A stretch of DNA of 39,724 bases from Halieaceae bacterium. GTDB lineage: Bacteria > Pseudomonadota > Gammaproteobacteria > Pseudomonadales > Halieaceae. The position numbers were made by a program, and so were the translations under genes. The notes under the pieces were generated by a model that was not told where the DNA came from, searched no databases, and saw only the letters and a list, made by a program, of their open reading frames with translations. The DNA lies in contig JADGEN010000015.1 of the NCBI GenBank assembly GCA_016744355.1, forward strand, positions 1 to 39,724. Direction: 5' to 3'. Positions 8,427 to 20,172 of this stretch are shown piece after piece. Each line of letters begins with the position of its first letter. The stretch's first letter is position 1.

Positions 8427-8914
8427 ACGTAGCCTCTATACTCCGGTGGCATAGCCCAGAACAGTAGCTTTGCACTGCCCTGCGCCGCAAATTCCAATTG
8501 AATGGAGACTAGCCCACCAGGTGACAATGCCGGTACGCGGCCCTTGTCACCCAAATAATGGTCCACAAGCTCCGATACCATAGGCTGATGCCCCACTAAC
8601 ACACAGTGTGATATACCGGACGGTAGAGGGGTTAGCGCGTTGTCGACATCGGCGATACCATAGCCAGGCAGCAGAGCATCAAACGCGTCAACGGAAGCGG
8701 TGAAAGCTGCCGCCAGTATCTCGGCTGTTTGTGTGGTTCGCCGCCAGGCACTGTGAAGTATCCGGTCTGGCATGGGCAGAGATTTATCAAGACAAAGATC
8801 GTGCAGTTGATGACTGCCGAAGCTTATGTCATCAGTACCGTTATCGGTGAGTTCACGATCTTCATCTCTCGCAGCACTACCTGCCTCTCCATGCCGTACT
8901 ATTGTGATAATCAT
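8423..8914 (-). CDS. sixA: Phosphohistidine phosphatase SixA
   Basis: This 163-residue member of the histidine phosphatase superfamily starts with IITIVRHGEAG, whose H8 would be the phospho-accepting residue. HSAWRRTTQTAEIL and LVGHQPMVSELV complete the active site. Length and motifs match SixA, which removes phosphate from histidine phosphotransfer domains and, in E. coli, from PTS proteins. GGAA lies 5 nt before the ATG at 8912-8914. It shares an ATGA junction with the downstream alpha/beta hydrolase gene. It follows htpG on the same strand after 72 nt in which I see no convincing terminator. Confidence 0.9.
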   Translation of the reverse strand: MIITIVRHGEAGSAARDEDRELTDNGTDDISFGSHQLHDLCLDKSLPMPDRILHSAWRRTTQTAEILAAAFTASVDAFDALLPGYGIADVDNALTPLPSGISHCVLVGHQPMVSELVDHYLGDKGRVPALSPGGLVSIQLEFAAQGSAKLLFWAMPPEYRGYV

Positions 8915-8986
8915 GGGTTTCCAGTTGAGAAAAAAACGTTAGTTTAGCCTTGGTTCCCAAAAGCGTTGCCACCCATAATGCGCTAT

Positions 8987-10900
8987 CTAGGCGCTCATTT
9001 TCAACAGCAATTTGTTGAGTCGTGTCACAAATGCAGCAGGATCCTCTAACTGCCCACCTTCAGCAAGTGAAGCCTGATCAAAAATAACCGATGTAAGATC
9101 GGCGAAACGATCCTCGTCGGACTCCTGGTCCAGCATTTGTACTAGCGGGTGAGTGGGGTTTACCTCAAGTACTGGCAGGCTTTCAGGTACTGGCTGCCCT
9201 GCTGCTTCCATGATTCTACGCATCTGGGCGCCCATATCAGCTTCCCCGACCACAAGACAGGCTGCTGACTCAGTCAGACGGTTTGTTGCACGGACTTCTT
9301 CAACTTTACCTTTCAAAACAGCGCCCAGACGTTCTACCAAACCTTCGCTTTCCTTAGCGATTTTTTCTTGTTCGGCCTTATCTTCCTCTGTATCTGAAGA
9401 CAGGTCGAGTTCACCGCGAGCGACATCCTGAAATGCCTTGCCATCAAATTCCTGAAGGTGATTCATCAGCCAGTCATCGACCCGGTCAGACAACAACAGC
9501 ACCTCTATACCTTTCTTGCGAAACACTTCGAGATGAGGACTGTTCTTTGCCGTATTAAAATTCTCCGCGACTACATAGTAGATCTTCTCTTGGCTCTCTT
9601 GCATGCGGCTTACATAAGCTTCTAACGACTGATCTTGTTCTTCCACGTCTGTATGCGTTGTTGAAAAACGCAGCAGTTTGGCGATTTTTTCCTTGTTGGC
9701 GAAATCCTCAGCGGGGCCCTCTTTGAGAACCTGCCCAAATTCTTTCCAGAACGCGGCGTACTCATCGCTTTCGGATTTCGCGAGCTTGGCTAGCATATCC
9801 AGAGCCCGCTTGGTCAGCGCATTGCGCATCGAGTCTACTGCGGGGTCCTGCTGCAAAATTTCGCGAGACACATTGAGGGAGAGATCGTTAGAATCGACAA
9901 CACCTTTCACAAACCGCAAGTACATGGGCAGAAACTGCTCAGCATCATCCATGATAAAAGTGCGCTGCACATAGAGCTTCAAGCCGCGGTTCATGTCCCT
10001 GTTCCACATATCGAAAGGGGCCTTGGTCGGCAAATACAACAAGCTCGTGTATTCCAGCTTTCCTTCAACCTTATTGTGACTCCAGGTCAGGGGGTCTTCA
10101 AAATCGTGTGAAACGTGCTTGTAGAATTCTTTGTACTCTTCTTCACTCACCTCAGTTCGTGAGCGAGTCCACAAGGCGGTAGCTGAATTGACTGCCTCGT
10201 ACTCGATTTCAGGGCTCTCCGGGGCTTCTTCACCTTCTGCGACGGGTGGCTGGGGCTTAACCATCATCACCGGGACCGAAATATGGTCCGAGTATTTCTT
10301 TATAACACTGCGCACGCGCCAGTCATCGGCAAATTCACTGCAATCTTCTTTAAGGTGTAGTGTGATAGTCGTGCCGCGCGTGTCTTTGGTTTGGCTCTCG
10401 ATCGAAAATTCTGCTTCCCCATGAGATTCCCACAGAACGCCCTCATCCGCGTCTTCACCGGCCTTGCGAGTACATACTTCGACACGATCTGCGACGATAA
10501 ATGCAGAGTAAAAGCCAACACCAAACTGTCCAATAAGCTGGGAATCTTTCTGCTCATCCCCTGTTAAATTATCCAGGAATGCAGCAGTGCCCGACTTGGC
10601 AATGGTACCGAGGTTTTCGATAACCTCGTCCCTATTCATACCGATACCATTATCACTGAGGGTAATGGTGTTGGCCTCTTTGTCGATATCTACTTGAATT
10701 TGATAGTCGCTCTGACCTTCCAGCATGCTTTCGTTGGCCAGGGCCTCAAACCGCAGTTTGTCTATGGCGTCTGAGGAATTAGAAATCAACTCCCTCAGAA
10801 AGATCTCTTTGTTGCTATATAGCGAGTGAATCATCAGGTGAAGAAGTTGTTTGGCTTCTGTTTGAAATCCTAGTGTTTCTTTTTTTGCTTGCGCGGTCAT
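8987..10900 (-). CDS. htpG: Molecular chaperone HtpG (Hsp90)
   Basis: HtpG is the bacterial Hsp90, an ATP-dependent cytosolic chaperone dimer. The 637-residue length is standard. The GHKL ATPase domain shows [17 protein letters not shown] with E37, DNGIGM near 83-88 and GQFGVGFYS near 124-132. The middle domain follows, with the conserved [10 protein letters not shown] segment, and the C-terminal dimerisation domain ends LNKLLLKM. The ATG is at 10898-10900 with GAGG 5 nt upstream. A sigma-32-type promoter lies about 50 nt upstream, so heat induction is expected. Confidence 0.97.
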   Translation of the reverse strand: MTAQAKKETLGFQTEAKQLLHLMIHSLYSNKEIFLRELISNSSDAIDKLRFEALANESMLEGQSDYQIQVDIDKEANTITLSDNGIGMNRDEVIENLGTIAKSGTAAFLDNLTGDEQKDSQLIGQFGVGFYSAFIVADRVEVCTRKAGEDADEGVLWESHGEAEFSIESQTKDTRGTTITLHLKEDCSEFADDWRVRSVIKKYSDHISVPVMMVKPQPPVAEGEEAPESPEIEYEAVNSATALWTRSRTEVSEEEYKEFYKHVSHDFEDPLTWSHNKVEGKLEYTSLLYLPTKAPFDMWNRDMNRGLKLYVQRTFIMDDAEQFLPMYLRFVKGVVDSNDLSLNVSREILQQDPAVDSMRNALTKRALDMLAKLAKSESDEYAAFWKEFGQVLKEGPAEDFANKEKIAKLLRFSTTHTDVEEQDQSLEAYVSRMQESQEKIYYVVAENFNTAKNSPHLEVFRKKGIEVLLLSDRVDDWLMNHLQEFDGKAFQDVARGELDLSSDTEEDKAEQEKIAKESEGLVERLGAVLKGKVEEVRATNRLTESAACLVVGEADMGAQMRRIMEAAGQPVPESLPVLEVNPTHPLVQMLDQESDEDRFADLTSVIFDQASLAEGGQLEDPAAFVTRLNKLLLKMSA

Positions 10901-10949
10901 GGCAGCCTCATATCTGTTAATTAGTGAAGATGTAAATACTGAACACTGG

Positions 10950-10977
10950 ATATTGGGTCTCAGGCCGTAATTTCAAG
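10950..10977 (-). promoter_or_regulatory. Heat-shock (sigma-32) promoter of htpG
   Basis: On the minus strand CTTGAAA (10971-10977), an exact match to the sigma-32 -35 consensus, is followed after 13 nt by CCCAATAT (10950-10957), seven of eight positions of the CCCCATNT -10 consensus. Transcription would start near 10943 and give a leader of about 43 nt. Motif and spacing both fit known heat-shock promoters. Confidence 0.75.
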
Positions 10978-11098
10978 TGTTGATGTCCCGTATATTTGAT
11001 TATCCAATCAGGTATTCGCAAACGGCTTGCGCTATCCGTATTGTTTAGCCAGAATTAACTCCACCTTCTACTTCAGTTATTTGCTTGGGGAATACTTT

Positions 11099-11887
11099 AT
11101 GTTACGCACGGTAGTGCTGGCACTCACGTTCGCCGCTACTGCTCTGGGTGCGACCTTGCTTGTAGCCACCAGAGACCAGGTAACCGCGGAACACATACGG
11201 GACAACCTCGACATAACAACAATCACAGTGAACAACGCAAAAATATACCTGGTCCAGCGTAGCGGCAAATTAATTATGATAGATAGCGGCAACCCTGGTG
11301 ATGAGGGTAAAATTGTAGACGCTATGCATGAAGCAGGTATCACTCCTGAAACTATTGACTACCTCATACTAACGCACGGACATCTGGATCATGTTGGAAC
11401 CGCAGCCTACTTCCAGACAGAGTTTGGAACTACGGTTATAGCCGGCAAGGGTGACGAAACAATGCTTAGCATGGGCGAGCAGCAACCCCTGTGTGCTACC
11501 AGTTGGCTGGCAAAAGTAATCGATGTCGCTTTAGAAGGTAAATCCTATCCATTTTTCACCGCTGATATCCTTATCGATAGTCCCTATGACATGCAGCAGT
11601 TAGGGATATCCGGTGCTATCACTCCCGCGCCAGGACATACTCTGGGTACACTTCTTGTTACCTTTGATGACATTATATTTGTCGGTGACCTCATCAGGGG
11701 GGAATTAATTCGCCAGAGTACACCTGCCCGGCACTTTTTTATGTGCAACCTGGCAGACAATAATGCTGACATCGAGCGCTTGGTAGACATGGAACAATAC
11801 AGGCGTTGGTACACTGGTCACTTCGGGTCACTGCTACGTGATGATGTCGCCAAATGGCAAAAGGAAAATGCCAGCCCTCCACACTAG
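11099..11887 (+). CDS. Exported metallo-beta-lactamase-fold hydrolase
   Basis: The product is 262 residues when started at the ATG at 11099-11101, which has GGGGAA 8 nt upstream; the frame is open 24 codons further but those lack such support. Residues 1-22 form a hydrophobic export signal or membrane anchor (MLRTVVLALTFAATALGATLL). The metal-binding HxHxDH motif is THGHLDHVGT (H93, H95, D97, H98). It is followed by a PAPGHTLGT histidine, the FVGDL aspartate and a YTGHFG histidine, so both zinc sites appear complete. Members include lactamases, lactonases, glyoxalase II and persulfide dioxygenases; the substrate is not predictable. It precedes a cytochrome c gene by 79 nt. Confidence 0.82.
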   Translation: MLRTVVLALTFAATALGATLLVATRDQVTAEHIRDNLDITTITVNNAKIYLVQRSGKLIMIDSGNPGDEGKIVDAMHEAGITPETIDYLILTHGHLDHVGTAAYFQTEFGTTVIAGKGDETMLSMGEQQPLCATSWLAKVIDVALEGKSYPFFTADILIDSPYDMQQLGISGAITPAPGHTLGTLLVTFDDIIFVGDLIRGELIRQSTPARHFFMCNLADNNADIERLVDMEQYRRWYTGHFGSLLRDDVAKWQKENASPPH

Positions 11888-11966
11888 TAAAACCCGTCAA
11901 CTACCTGTCCTCCGTCAGATAAAGGTATACTGGACTGATCCATGGTATGAATCGGTGGGAGATAAG

Positions 11967-12299
11967 ATGAAACGTCAATTAGTCGTAGTAATAGGCGCAC
12001 AGCTCGTATTTTGCAGCCTTGCGGTTGCCTCCGAGAGAATGGAGGATGGGCGTAAAGCCTATGAAGCGAATTGCGCCACTTGCCATACGTCAGGAACCAA
12101 TGGTGCTCCGGTCACGACTAGTACCGAAGACTGGAAAAATCGCTCAGAACTCTGGGACGCGGTACTGGTAGAGCATGCAAAAAGCGGTTACCTTGCCATG
12201 CCAGCAAAAGGTGGGGAGCCAGACACCTCCAATTACGATGTAGAAGTGGCGGCAGAATATATGCTTAATTTGGCACATCCTGATTTCCCCCAGGATTAA
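11967..12299 (+). CDS. Small periplasmic c-type cytochrome (class I, c5-like)
   Basis: The 110-residue product carries a signal peptide (MKRQLVVVIGAQLVFCSLAVA), one haem c site CATCH (C36, C39, H40) and a likely sixth ligand M78 in YLAMPAKGG. This is the pattern of a monohaem class I cytochrome c5/c555-like electron carrier of the periplasm. The frame is open 43 codons further upstream, but the ATG at 11967-11969 has GGGAG 5 nt before it and begins the signal peptide. No oxidase or dehydrogenase lies beside it, so its redox partners are unknown. The upstream exported hydrolase on the same strand may share its transcript. Confidence 0.85.
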   Translation: MKRQLVVVIGAQLVFCSLAVASERMEDGRKAYEANCATCHTSGTNGAPVTTSTEDWKNRSELWDAVLVEHAKSGYLAMPAKGGEPDTSNYDVEVAAEYMLNLAHPDFPQD

Positions 12300-12342
12300 C
12301 GTGATTCCTCACCCGGCCTGTCGAAACCTGGTTTTGTCGTGA

Positions 12343-12371
12343 CAAAAAAAAGCCCTTCTAGCGAAGGGCTT
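12343..12371 (-). terminator. Intrinsic terminator of the sdh-suc operon
   Basis: A 9-bp perfect stem (12350-12358 with 12363-12371) closes a TAGC/GCTA tetraloop. Read on the minus strand it is followed by a run of eight T. It lies 23 nt past the sucD stop. On the plus strand no T run follows, so it should not act strongly on the cytochrome transcript. Confidence 0.9.
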
Positions 12372-12393
12372 CATCGTGCTCAGTTACGTCACT

Positions 12394-13266
12394 CTACCAG
12401 CCAGTAATCTCAGCCAAACCACTGCCGATTTCAGCCAGACTGCGAACGGTTTTTACCCCTGCATCCTCAAGTGCTGCAAATTTCTCATCTGCAGTGCCCT
12501 TGCCACCGGAAATAATTGCACCAGCATGCCCCATGCGCTTGCCAGCGGGTGCTGTAACTCCGGCAATGTAAGACACGACAGGCTTAGTTACATTGTCTTT
12601 GATGTAAGCCGCCGCCTCTTCTTCGGCAGAACCACCGATCTCACCGATCATTACAATCGCTTCAGTCGCTGGATCTTTTTCAAACATCTCGAGAACATCG
12701 ATGAAGTTTGAACCTGGAATGGGGTCGCCACCAATACCAACACAAGTTGATTGACCATAGCCTGCATCCGTCGTCTGCTTCACAGCTTCATATGTCAAAG
12801 TACCTGAGCGGGACACAATACCTACTTTGCCGGGAAGATGAATCTGCGCCGGCATAATACCGATCTTACATTCTCCCGGTGTTATAACGCCCGGGCAATT
12901 AGGGCCAATCAAACGTACACCCAGCTCATCACATTTTACTTTTGCTTCGAGCATATCCAGTGTAGGAATGCCTTCAGTGATGCAGACGATCAGCTCTATA
13001 CCACCGTTGGCGGCTTCCAGTATGGAGTCTTTGCAAAATGGTGCAGGCACGTAGATAACAGAAGCTGTCGCGCCAGTAGCGGCTACTGCTTCACTCACAG
13101 TATTAAACACGGGAAGACCCAAGTGCTCCTGCCCGCCCTTACCCGGCGTAACACCACCCACCATTTTCGTACCATACTCAATAGCTTGCTCTGAGTGGAA
13201 CGTACCCTGTGAGCCGGTAAAACCCTGACAGATTACCTTGGTATTCTTGTCTATTAAAATACTCAT
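12394..13266 (-). CDS. sucD: Succinate-CoA ligase alpha subunit SucD
   Basis: SucD is the CoA-binding subunit of succinyl-CoA synthetase, which makes succinate and a nucleoside triphosphate from succinyl-CoA in the TCA cycle. The 290-residue protein has the CoA-binding Rossmann start [12 protein letters not shown], the [19 protein letters not shown] segment, and the phosphorylated His H247 in RMGHAGAI. Its ATG overlaps the sucC stop by one nucleotide (TAATG), so the two subunits are coupled for equal synthesis. It is the last gene of the sdh-suc unit, directly before the terminator. Confidence 0.98.
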   Translation of the reverse strand: MSILIDKNTKVICQGFTGSQGTFHSEQAIEYGTKMVGGVTPGKGGQEHLGLPVFNTVSEAVAATGATASVIYVPAPFCKDSILEAANGGIELIVCITEGIPTLDMLEAKVKCDELGVRLIGPNCPGVITPGECKIGIMPAQIHLPGKVGIVSRSGTLTYEAVKQTTDAGYGQSTCVGIGGDPIPGSNFIDVLEMFEKDPATEAIVMIGEIGGSAEEEAAAYIKDNVTKPVVSYIAGVTAPAGKRMGHAGAIISGGKGTADEKFAALEDAGVKTVRSLAEIGSGLAEITGW

Positions 13267-14435
13267 TACGCTGCTCCTCCGGCCGCTTTAACCACTAACT
13301 CGGCTCCGTTGCTCAAACTGGTCGCAGCAATAATATTCAAACCGCTGTCGGCCAATACCTTCTGGCCCAACTCGGCATTGTTGCCTTCGAGTCGGACAAC
13401 TACAGGTACTTCTACACCGATTTCCTGAACCGCTCCTATAACGCCTTCTGCGATCAGATCGCAACGCACTATGCCGCCGAAGATATTAATAAATACAGCC
13501 TTAACATTGTCATCCGATAAGATGATCTTGAATGCTTCTGATACGCGCTCTTTGGTCGCACCGCCGCCTACGTCGAGGAAGTTAGCGGGAAATCCACCGT
13601 TTAGTTTGACAATATCCATTGTGCCCATGGCCAGGCCCGCGCCGTTTACCATGCACCCAATATTGCCATCGAGAGCGACATAGTTCAGCTCCCATTGAGC
13701 CGCTTGCGATTCACGCTCATCTTCCTGTGAGGGGTCATGCATGTCGCGCAACGCACTCTGGCGGTACATAGCGTTACCATCGATAGCCAGTTTTGCGTCC
13801 AGGCAATGAAGGTTACCGGCATCAGTTATAACAAGCGGGTTAACTTCAATTAGCGCCAGATCGCGCTCTTCGAACATCTTGGCTAAGCCCATAAAAATTT
13901 TAACAAATTGCTTTATTTGCTCACCCTGCAAGCCCAGACCAAATGCGAGTTCTCTACCCTGATAAGGCTGAGCACCGGTCAAAGGGTCTATAGTCGCTCG
14001 CAGTATTTTCTCGGGAGTCTCTTCGGCAACCTTTTCAATTTCAACACCGCCTTCAGTCGATGCCATAAAAACGATACGACGGGAGGAACGGTCAACCACC
14101 GCGCCAAGATAAAGCTCGTCTGCAATATCTGTGCAGGTCTCTACCAGGATTTTACTCACCGGCTGACCATTGGCATCTGTCTGGTAAGTTACCAGGTTCT
14201 TACCAAGCCATTGCTTAGCAAATTCGCGAATTTCGTCCTTGGTTTTTACCAGTTTGACACCACCGGCTTTTCCTCGACCACCCGCGTGGACCTGGGCTTT
14301 AACGACCCACATATCCCCGCCTATAAGGTCTGCTGCCTCTGCCGCCTCATTTGGCGTGTCAACAGCATAGCCCTTGGATACGGGTAACCCGTATTCGGCA
14401 AACAGCTGCTTGCCTTGATACTCATGAAGATTCAT
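13266..14435 (-). CDS. sucC: Succinate-CoA ligase (ADP-forming) beta subunit SucC
   Basis: SucC is the ATP-grasp, nucleotide- and succinate-binding subunit of succinyl-CoA synthetase. The 389-residue length is typical. The N-terminus [19 protein letters not shown], the ATP-grasp loop [14 protein letters not shown], the metal-site segment LIEVNPLV and [11 protein letters not shown] are all diagnostic. The ATG is at 14433-14435. The gene follows lpd by 65 nt, an AT-rich gap in which I see no clear promoter or terminator, and overlaps sucD by 1 nt. Confidence 0.98.
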   Translation of the reverse strand: MNLHEYQGKQLFAEYGLPVSKGYAVDTPNEAAEAADLIGGDMWVVKAQVHAGGRGKAGGVKLVKTKDEIREFAKQWLGKNLVTYQTDANGQPVSKILVETCTDIADELYLGAVVDRSSRRIVFMASTEGGVEIEKVAEETPEKILRATIDPLTGAQPYQGRELAFGLGLQGEQIKQFVKIFMGLAKMFEERDLALIEVNPLVITDAGNLHCLDAKLAIDGNAMYRQSALRDMHDPSQEDERESQAAQWELNYVALDGNIGCMVNGAGLAMGTMDIVKLNGGFPANFLDVGGGATKERVSEAFKIILSDDNVKAVFINIFGGIVRCDLIAEGVIGAVQEIGVEVPVVVRLEGNNAELGQKVLADSGLNIIAATSLSNGAELVVKAAGGAA

Positions 14436-14500
14436 TTTCTACTCCGTTGGAATATAGTTAACTACACGTTTTTATTACTTGAACAATCTATTATTTATAA

Positions 14501-15970
<1,470 letters not shown>

Positions 15971-15988
15971 TCAACAACCGTCAAATTA

Positions 15989-17206
15989 CTAAAGTTGCAA
16001 TAAGATCCGCGCTGGGTCTTCTATCAGGTCTTTTACGGCAACCAGGAATTGAACGGCGGCTTTGCCATCGATCAAACGATGATCATATGACAGTGCAAGA
16101 TACATCATTGGCAGGATAACGACTTCACCGTCAATCGCCATCGGCCTTTCCTGAATTTTGTGCATACCGAGAATACCGGTTTGCGGGGGGTTCAGAATAG
16201 GCGTAGACATTAATGAACCAAACACCCCGCCGTTTGTTACGGTAAAGGTACCACCGGTCATGTCATCGATGGATAACTTGTTGTTCTGTGCACGCATTCC
16301 CAAGTCTTTGATCCGCGCTTCTATATCGGCCAGACTCATAAAGTCGGCGTCACGTAATACGGGTACAACCAAGCCTCCAGGTGCTGATACGGCAACGCCG
16401 ATATCCTGATAGCCGTGGTAAACAACATCCTTACCATCTATAGAGGCATTAACTTCAGGAAAGCGCTTGAGTGCTTCACAAGCTGCTTTTACGAAAAACC
16501 CCATGAAACCAAGCCGCGTGCCATTGTGGGTTTTTTCGAATTGATCTTTGTATTTACTGCGCAATGCCATCACTGGCGCCATGTTTACTTCATTGAACGT
16601 TGTTAACATGGCGGTCTGCTGCGACGCCTCAAGCAAGCGCTCAGCGATACGCGCACGCATGCGAGTCATAGGCACACGCTTTTCTACGCGCTCACCAGAG
16701 ACCGTTACAGCCGTATCGGTAGGTGCAGCAGGCTTGGGAGAGCTGGATTTTGGTGGGGCTGAAGTATCAGACTTCATAAATTGAACTACATCATCTTTGG
16801 TAATGCGTCCATTTTTACCGGTTCCGGTTATGGCATCGAGGTTGAGCCTGTGCTCTTCAACCAACTGCCGTGCTGCGGGGCCAAGCAGAGCAGCTTTATC
16901 CTCGTTTGAAGAAGGTGCTGGTGCGCTTGCCTCTTTGGCGGCGTTTGCAGGGGCTGCTTTAGCAACAGCGCCAGCATCGATGTCGGCAAGTAGCTGTTCG
17001 CTCTCGATTGTTTCGCCGCTCTGGACATAGATTTTGCTTAGCACACCGTCTTCGGGCGCCACAACTTCCATAACGACTTTGTCGGTCTCAATCTCAACGA
17101 TAAGCTCATCACGGCTGACGCTATCGCCTTCATTTTTATGCCATTCGGCGACTTCGCCATCAGCTATTGATTCCGGAAAGGCCGGTGCTTTAATTTTGAT
17201 AGCCAT
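15989..17206 (-). CDS. sucB: 2-oxoglutarate dehydrogenase E2, dihydrolipoyl succinyltransferase SucB
   Basis: SucB transfers the succinyl group from its lipoyl arm to CoA and forms the core of the 2-oxoglutarate dehydrogenase complex. With the ATG at 17204-17206 the product is 405 residues. It has one lipoyl domain (about 1-77, lipoyl Lys K43 in ETDKVVMEV), an Ala/Pro linker, an E3-binding domain ([15 protein letters not shown]) and, after a second linker, the catalytic domain with the DHRLIDG motif near the end. The frame is open eight codons further to a TTG, but AAAGGA 6 nt before the ATG and the family start [13 protein letters not shown] decide the start. Confidence 0.97.
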   Translation of the reverse strand: MAIKIKAPAFPESIADGEVAEWHKNEGDSVSRDELIVEIETDKVVMEVVAPEDGVLSKIYVQSGETIESEQLLADIDAGAVAKAAPANAAKEASAPAPSSNEDKAALLGPAARQLVEEHRLNLDAITGTGKNGRITKDDVVQFMKSDTSAPPKSSSPKPAAPTDTAVTVSGERVEKRVPMTRMRARIAERLLEASQQTAMLTTFNEVNMAPVMALRSKYKDQFEKTHNGTRLGFMGFFVKAACEALKRFPEVNASIDGKDVVYHGYQDIGVAVSAPGGLVVPVLRDADFMSLADIEARIKDLGMRAQNNKLSIDDMTGGTFTVTNGGVFGSLMSTPILNPPQTGILGMHKIQERPMAIDGEVVILPMMYLALSYDHRLIDGKAAVQFLVAVKDLIEDPARILLQL

Positions 17207-17254
17207 TTCGATTCCTTTGTGAAATGCCAATAATTTAAAAGTTGCTCGGGTGGT

Positions 17255-20098
17255 CTATATTGGCGCCAGAGCGTCGTTGATAAGTTTTTCCTGCTGTTCG
17301 ATATGTAGCGACATATACCCAGCCGCCGGAGCCGCGGAAGCCTCTCTGCCAGCGTAACGCAGGTATATGTTGTTATTGTGGCTATTAAAACAACGACGCA
17401 TGTGGTGCTGACTGGAATACCAGGCGCCCTGGTTAACCGGTTCTTCCTGGCACCATACGGCATCCGTCATATTTGGATACTTGCTTAAAAGCCTGAGCAT
17501 CTCCGCTTCAGGAAACGGGTATAGTTGCTCGAGGCGTAAAATCACCATATTCTCGATACCGCGTTCGCGGCGTGCGGCGCGTAGCTCATAATAAATCTTG
17601 CCACTGCATACGATCACCCGTTCAACCTTCGCGGGATCAAGTTCATCGGTTTCCCCCAACACATTGTAAAAGTGGCCATTGGCCAGTTCTTCGAGCGTTG
17701 AAGTGGCCTCTTTATGCCGCAGCAGGCTCTTCGGGGACATAACGATTAATGGCTTACGCAGGGGACGTATGGCCTGGCGCCGCAGCATGTGAAAAACCTG
17801 CGCCGGTGTTGAAGGTACGCATACCTGCATATTGTGCTCGGCGCACAGCTGCATATAGCGCTCTAATCTCGCGGAGGAATGCTCTGGCCCCTGGCCTTCA
17901 TAGCCATGCGGTAGCAACATGGTCAAACCACACAGGCGTGACCATTTGTGTTCGCCACTGGCAATAAATTGGTCAATAACAACTTGCGCACCATTTGCAA
18001 AGTCACCAAATTGCGCTTCCCAAACAACAAGCCCGCAAGGGGATGTAGTGGCATAGCCATACTCAAAGGCGAGAACCGCCTCTTCTGATAGCAGGGAATC
18101 GTTGATTAAAAACCGGGATTGCGTGGGGCTTATATGCTGCAGCGGTGTGTAAGTACTATCGTCTTTCTGGTTGTGCAACACAGCGTGGCGATGAGAAAAA
18201 GTGCCCCGCCCCACATCCTGCCCGGTGAGACGGACAGGATAACCGCCTTCAAGCAAAGAGGCGTAAGCTAGAACTTCAGCAAATCCCCAGTTAATGGGCA
18301 TTGCCCCAGCGGCCATCTTGCGCCTGTCTTCAAGAATTTTTGCTACCTGACGCTGCAGTGGAACGTTATCCGGGGCGACATTAATGTCGTGTGCCAGCGT
18401 TTGTAACGCCTGCATTTCCATGCCCGTGTCGCATTCAAGTGTCCATTTATGCCCAATGTAAGGGGTCCAGTCTACGAACATCGAAGTATTGGGTTTAGTC
18501 ACAAGGTTGCTTAGCAAAGGCCTACCCAGGTCAAGCGAATCCCGATATTCATCAACTAATTGCTGATCATGTTCGGCAGTAACAACTCCCTCGCTGATCA
18601 GGCGCTCCGCGTATAGATCTCGGGTGGTCTTATGTTGGCGAATCTTTTGATACATGAGCGGTTGAGTGACCGATGGTTCGTCTGCTTCGTTGTGCCCACG
18701 TCGGCGGTAGCACACCAGGTCGACGACCACATCCTTATGAAAGTCATTGCGGAAATCGATAGCCATTTGAGTGACAAACAACACTGCTTGAGGGTCATCG
18801 GCATTGACGTGAAAAATCGGGGCCTGCACCATTTTTGCAATGTCAGTGCAATACTCAGTGGAGCGCGCATCTTCGCGCAGACTCATGGTGAAGCCCACTT
18901 GGTTATTCAGTACGATGTGGACAGTACCGCCTGTTTTATAGGCGCGGGTCTGGGACATCTGGAATGTCTCCATTACCACACCCTGCCCGGCAAATGCAGC
19001 GTCGCCATGTATAACAATCGGTACTACGGCTTTGCCTACGGTGTCTTCCCTTCGGTCCTGTCTTGCCCTTACCGAGCCTTCAACAACAGGCGATACAATC
19101 TCAAGATGAGATGGGTTGAAAGCCATGGCGAGGTGTAACTCGCCACCGGGTGTCATTACGTTGGTGGAAAACCCCTGATGGTATTTGACATCGCCTGAGC
19201 TCTCGTAGGTTGCCTTACCCTCAAATTCATCAAACAGCTCAGCTGGGTTTTTACCCAGAATGTTGATTAGTACATTAAGGCGACCTCGGTGAGCCATGCC
19301 CAGAACGATTTCTTTAGCGCCAAAGTAACCTGCACGCTGGATGATTTCAGACAACATGGGTATCAGGCTTTCGCCGCCTTCCAGGCCAAACCGCTTGGTT
19401 CCGGGGTATTTGGAACCGAGAGATTTTTCCAGTCCATCGGCTTTTATCAGGCTGCCGAGCAAATCCAGTTTGGTTTCTTCACTGTAGTCAGGTGCCGAGC
19501 GCACTGACTCCATACGTTGCATAATCCAATGGCGCTGGTCGGTATCTACAATGTGCGAAAACTCAACTCCGACAGTGTTGCAGTAGGTGAGTTTGAGAGA
19601 TTCAAAGATTTCTCCCAGGGTCGCGTCTGCCTTACCTATGTGCATGCTTCCGGTTTGGAAGACAGTGTCGAAGTCAGCCTCTGAGAGTTCATGAAAGCTG
19701 AGATCAAGATCGGGGACGTGCTCACGCTCAGTCAAGCCCAGTGGATCGAGTTTTGCCTGCTGATGGCCACGCTGCCGGAATGCGGAGATAAGCTGGACGA
19801 CTTTGACCTGCTTGCGCTCGTACTCAGTGGCCTGAGAGTCTTGCTGCACCGTAGCTTCGGTACGCACCCGCATTTTGGAGATGCGGGCAAAATGTTCTCT
19901 CACAACAGAATGTGGTACATCCTGAATCTGGGAAACAGAGGACTCAACCCTGGGCAGCTTGTCAAAATATTCGCGCCACTGCTCCTGCACTGAGTTTGGG
20001 TCAGTCAGGTAGGACTCGTAGAGGTCCTCGACATAGGTAGCATTGCCCCCGGAGATATGCGAACTACGCCATAGGGCTTCCATTGAACTCTCTTGCAT
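17255..20098 (-). CDS. sucA: 2-oxoglutarate dehydrogenase E1 component SucA
   Basis: SucA is the thiamine-diphosphate-dependent subunit that decarboxylates 2-oxoglutarate. The 947-residue length fits E. coli-type E1o. The N-terminal YVEDLYESYLTDP helix binds E2. LGMAHRGRLNVL, the thiamine-site segment HGDAAFAGQG and NNQVGFT follow, and the C-terminal transketolase-like part contains GQDVGRGTFSHRHAV and LPHGYEGQGPEHSSARLER. The ATG at 20096-20098 has AAGGGG about 5 nt upstream; a second ATG five codons later is less well placed. It is separated from sdhB by 74 nt. Confidence 0.98.
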   Translation of the reverse strand: MQESSMEALWRSSHISGGNATYVEDLYESYLTDPNSVQEQWREYFDKLPRVESSVSQIQDVPHSVVREHFARISKMRVRTEATVQQDSQATEYERKQVKVVQLISAFRQRGHQQAKLDPLGLTEREHVPDLDLSFHELSEADFDTVFQTGSMHIGKADATLGEIFESLKLTYCNTVGVEFSHIVDTDQRHWIMQRMESVRSAPDYSEETKLDLLGSLIKADGLEKSLGSKYPGTKRFGLEGGESLIPMLSEIIQRAGYFGAKEIVLGMAHRGRLNVLINILGKNPAELFDEFEGKATYESSGDVKYHQGFSTNVMTPGGELHLAMAFNPSHLEIVSPVVEGSVRARQDRREDTVGKAVVPIVIHGDAAFAGQGVVMETFQMSQTRAYKTGGTVHIVLNNQVGFTMSLREDARSTEYCTDIAKMVQAPIFHVNADDPQAVLFVTQMAIDFRNDFHKDVVVDLVCYRRRGHNEADEPSVTQPLMYQKIRQHKTTRDLYAERLISEGVVTAEHDQQLVDEYRDSLDLGRPLLSNLVTKPNTSMFVDWTPYIGHKWTLECDTGMEMQALQTLAHDINVAPDNVPLQRQVAKILEDRRKMAAGAMPINWGFAEVLAYASLLEGGYPVRLTGQDVGRGTFSHRHAVLHNQKDDSTYTPLQHISPTQSRFLINDSLLSEEAVLAFEYGYATTSPCGLVVWEAQFGDFANGAQVVIDQFIASGEHKWSRLCGLTMLLPHGYEGQGPEHSSARLERYMQLCAEHNMQVCVPSTPAQVFHMLRRQAIRPLRKPLIVMSPKSLLRHKEATSTLEELANGHFYNVLGETDELDPAKVERVIVCSGKIYYELRAARRERGIENMVILRLEQLYPFPEAEMLRLLSKYPNMTDAVWCQEEPVNQGAWYSSQHHMRRCFNSHNNNIYLRYAGREASAAPAAGYMSLHIEQQEKLINDALAPI

Positions 20099-20172
20099 CT
20101 ATCCCCTTCCAAGGGTAAGTATTACTTAAATATCAGTAACTTGCCGCGATAACTAAATCTATATTCTAACCG

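Noticed and set aside
18632-19138. 168-codon plus-strand frame opposite sucA
   Set aside because: Antisense to conserved E1 segments; translated sequence shows no known domain.
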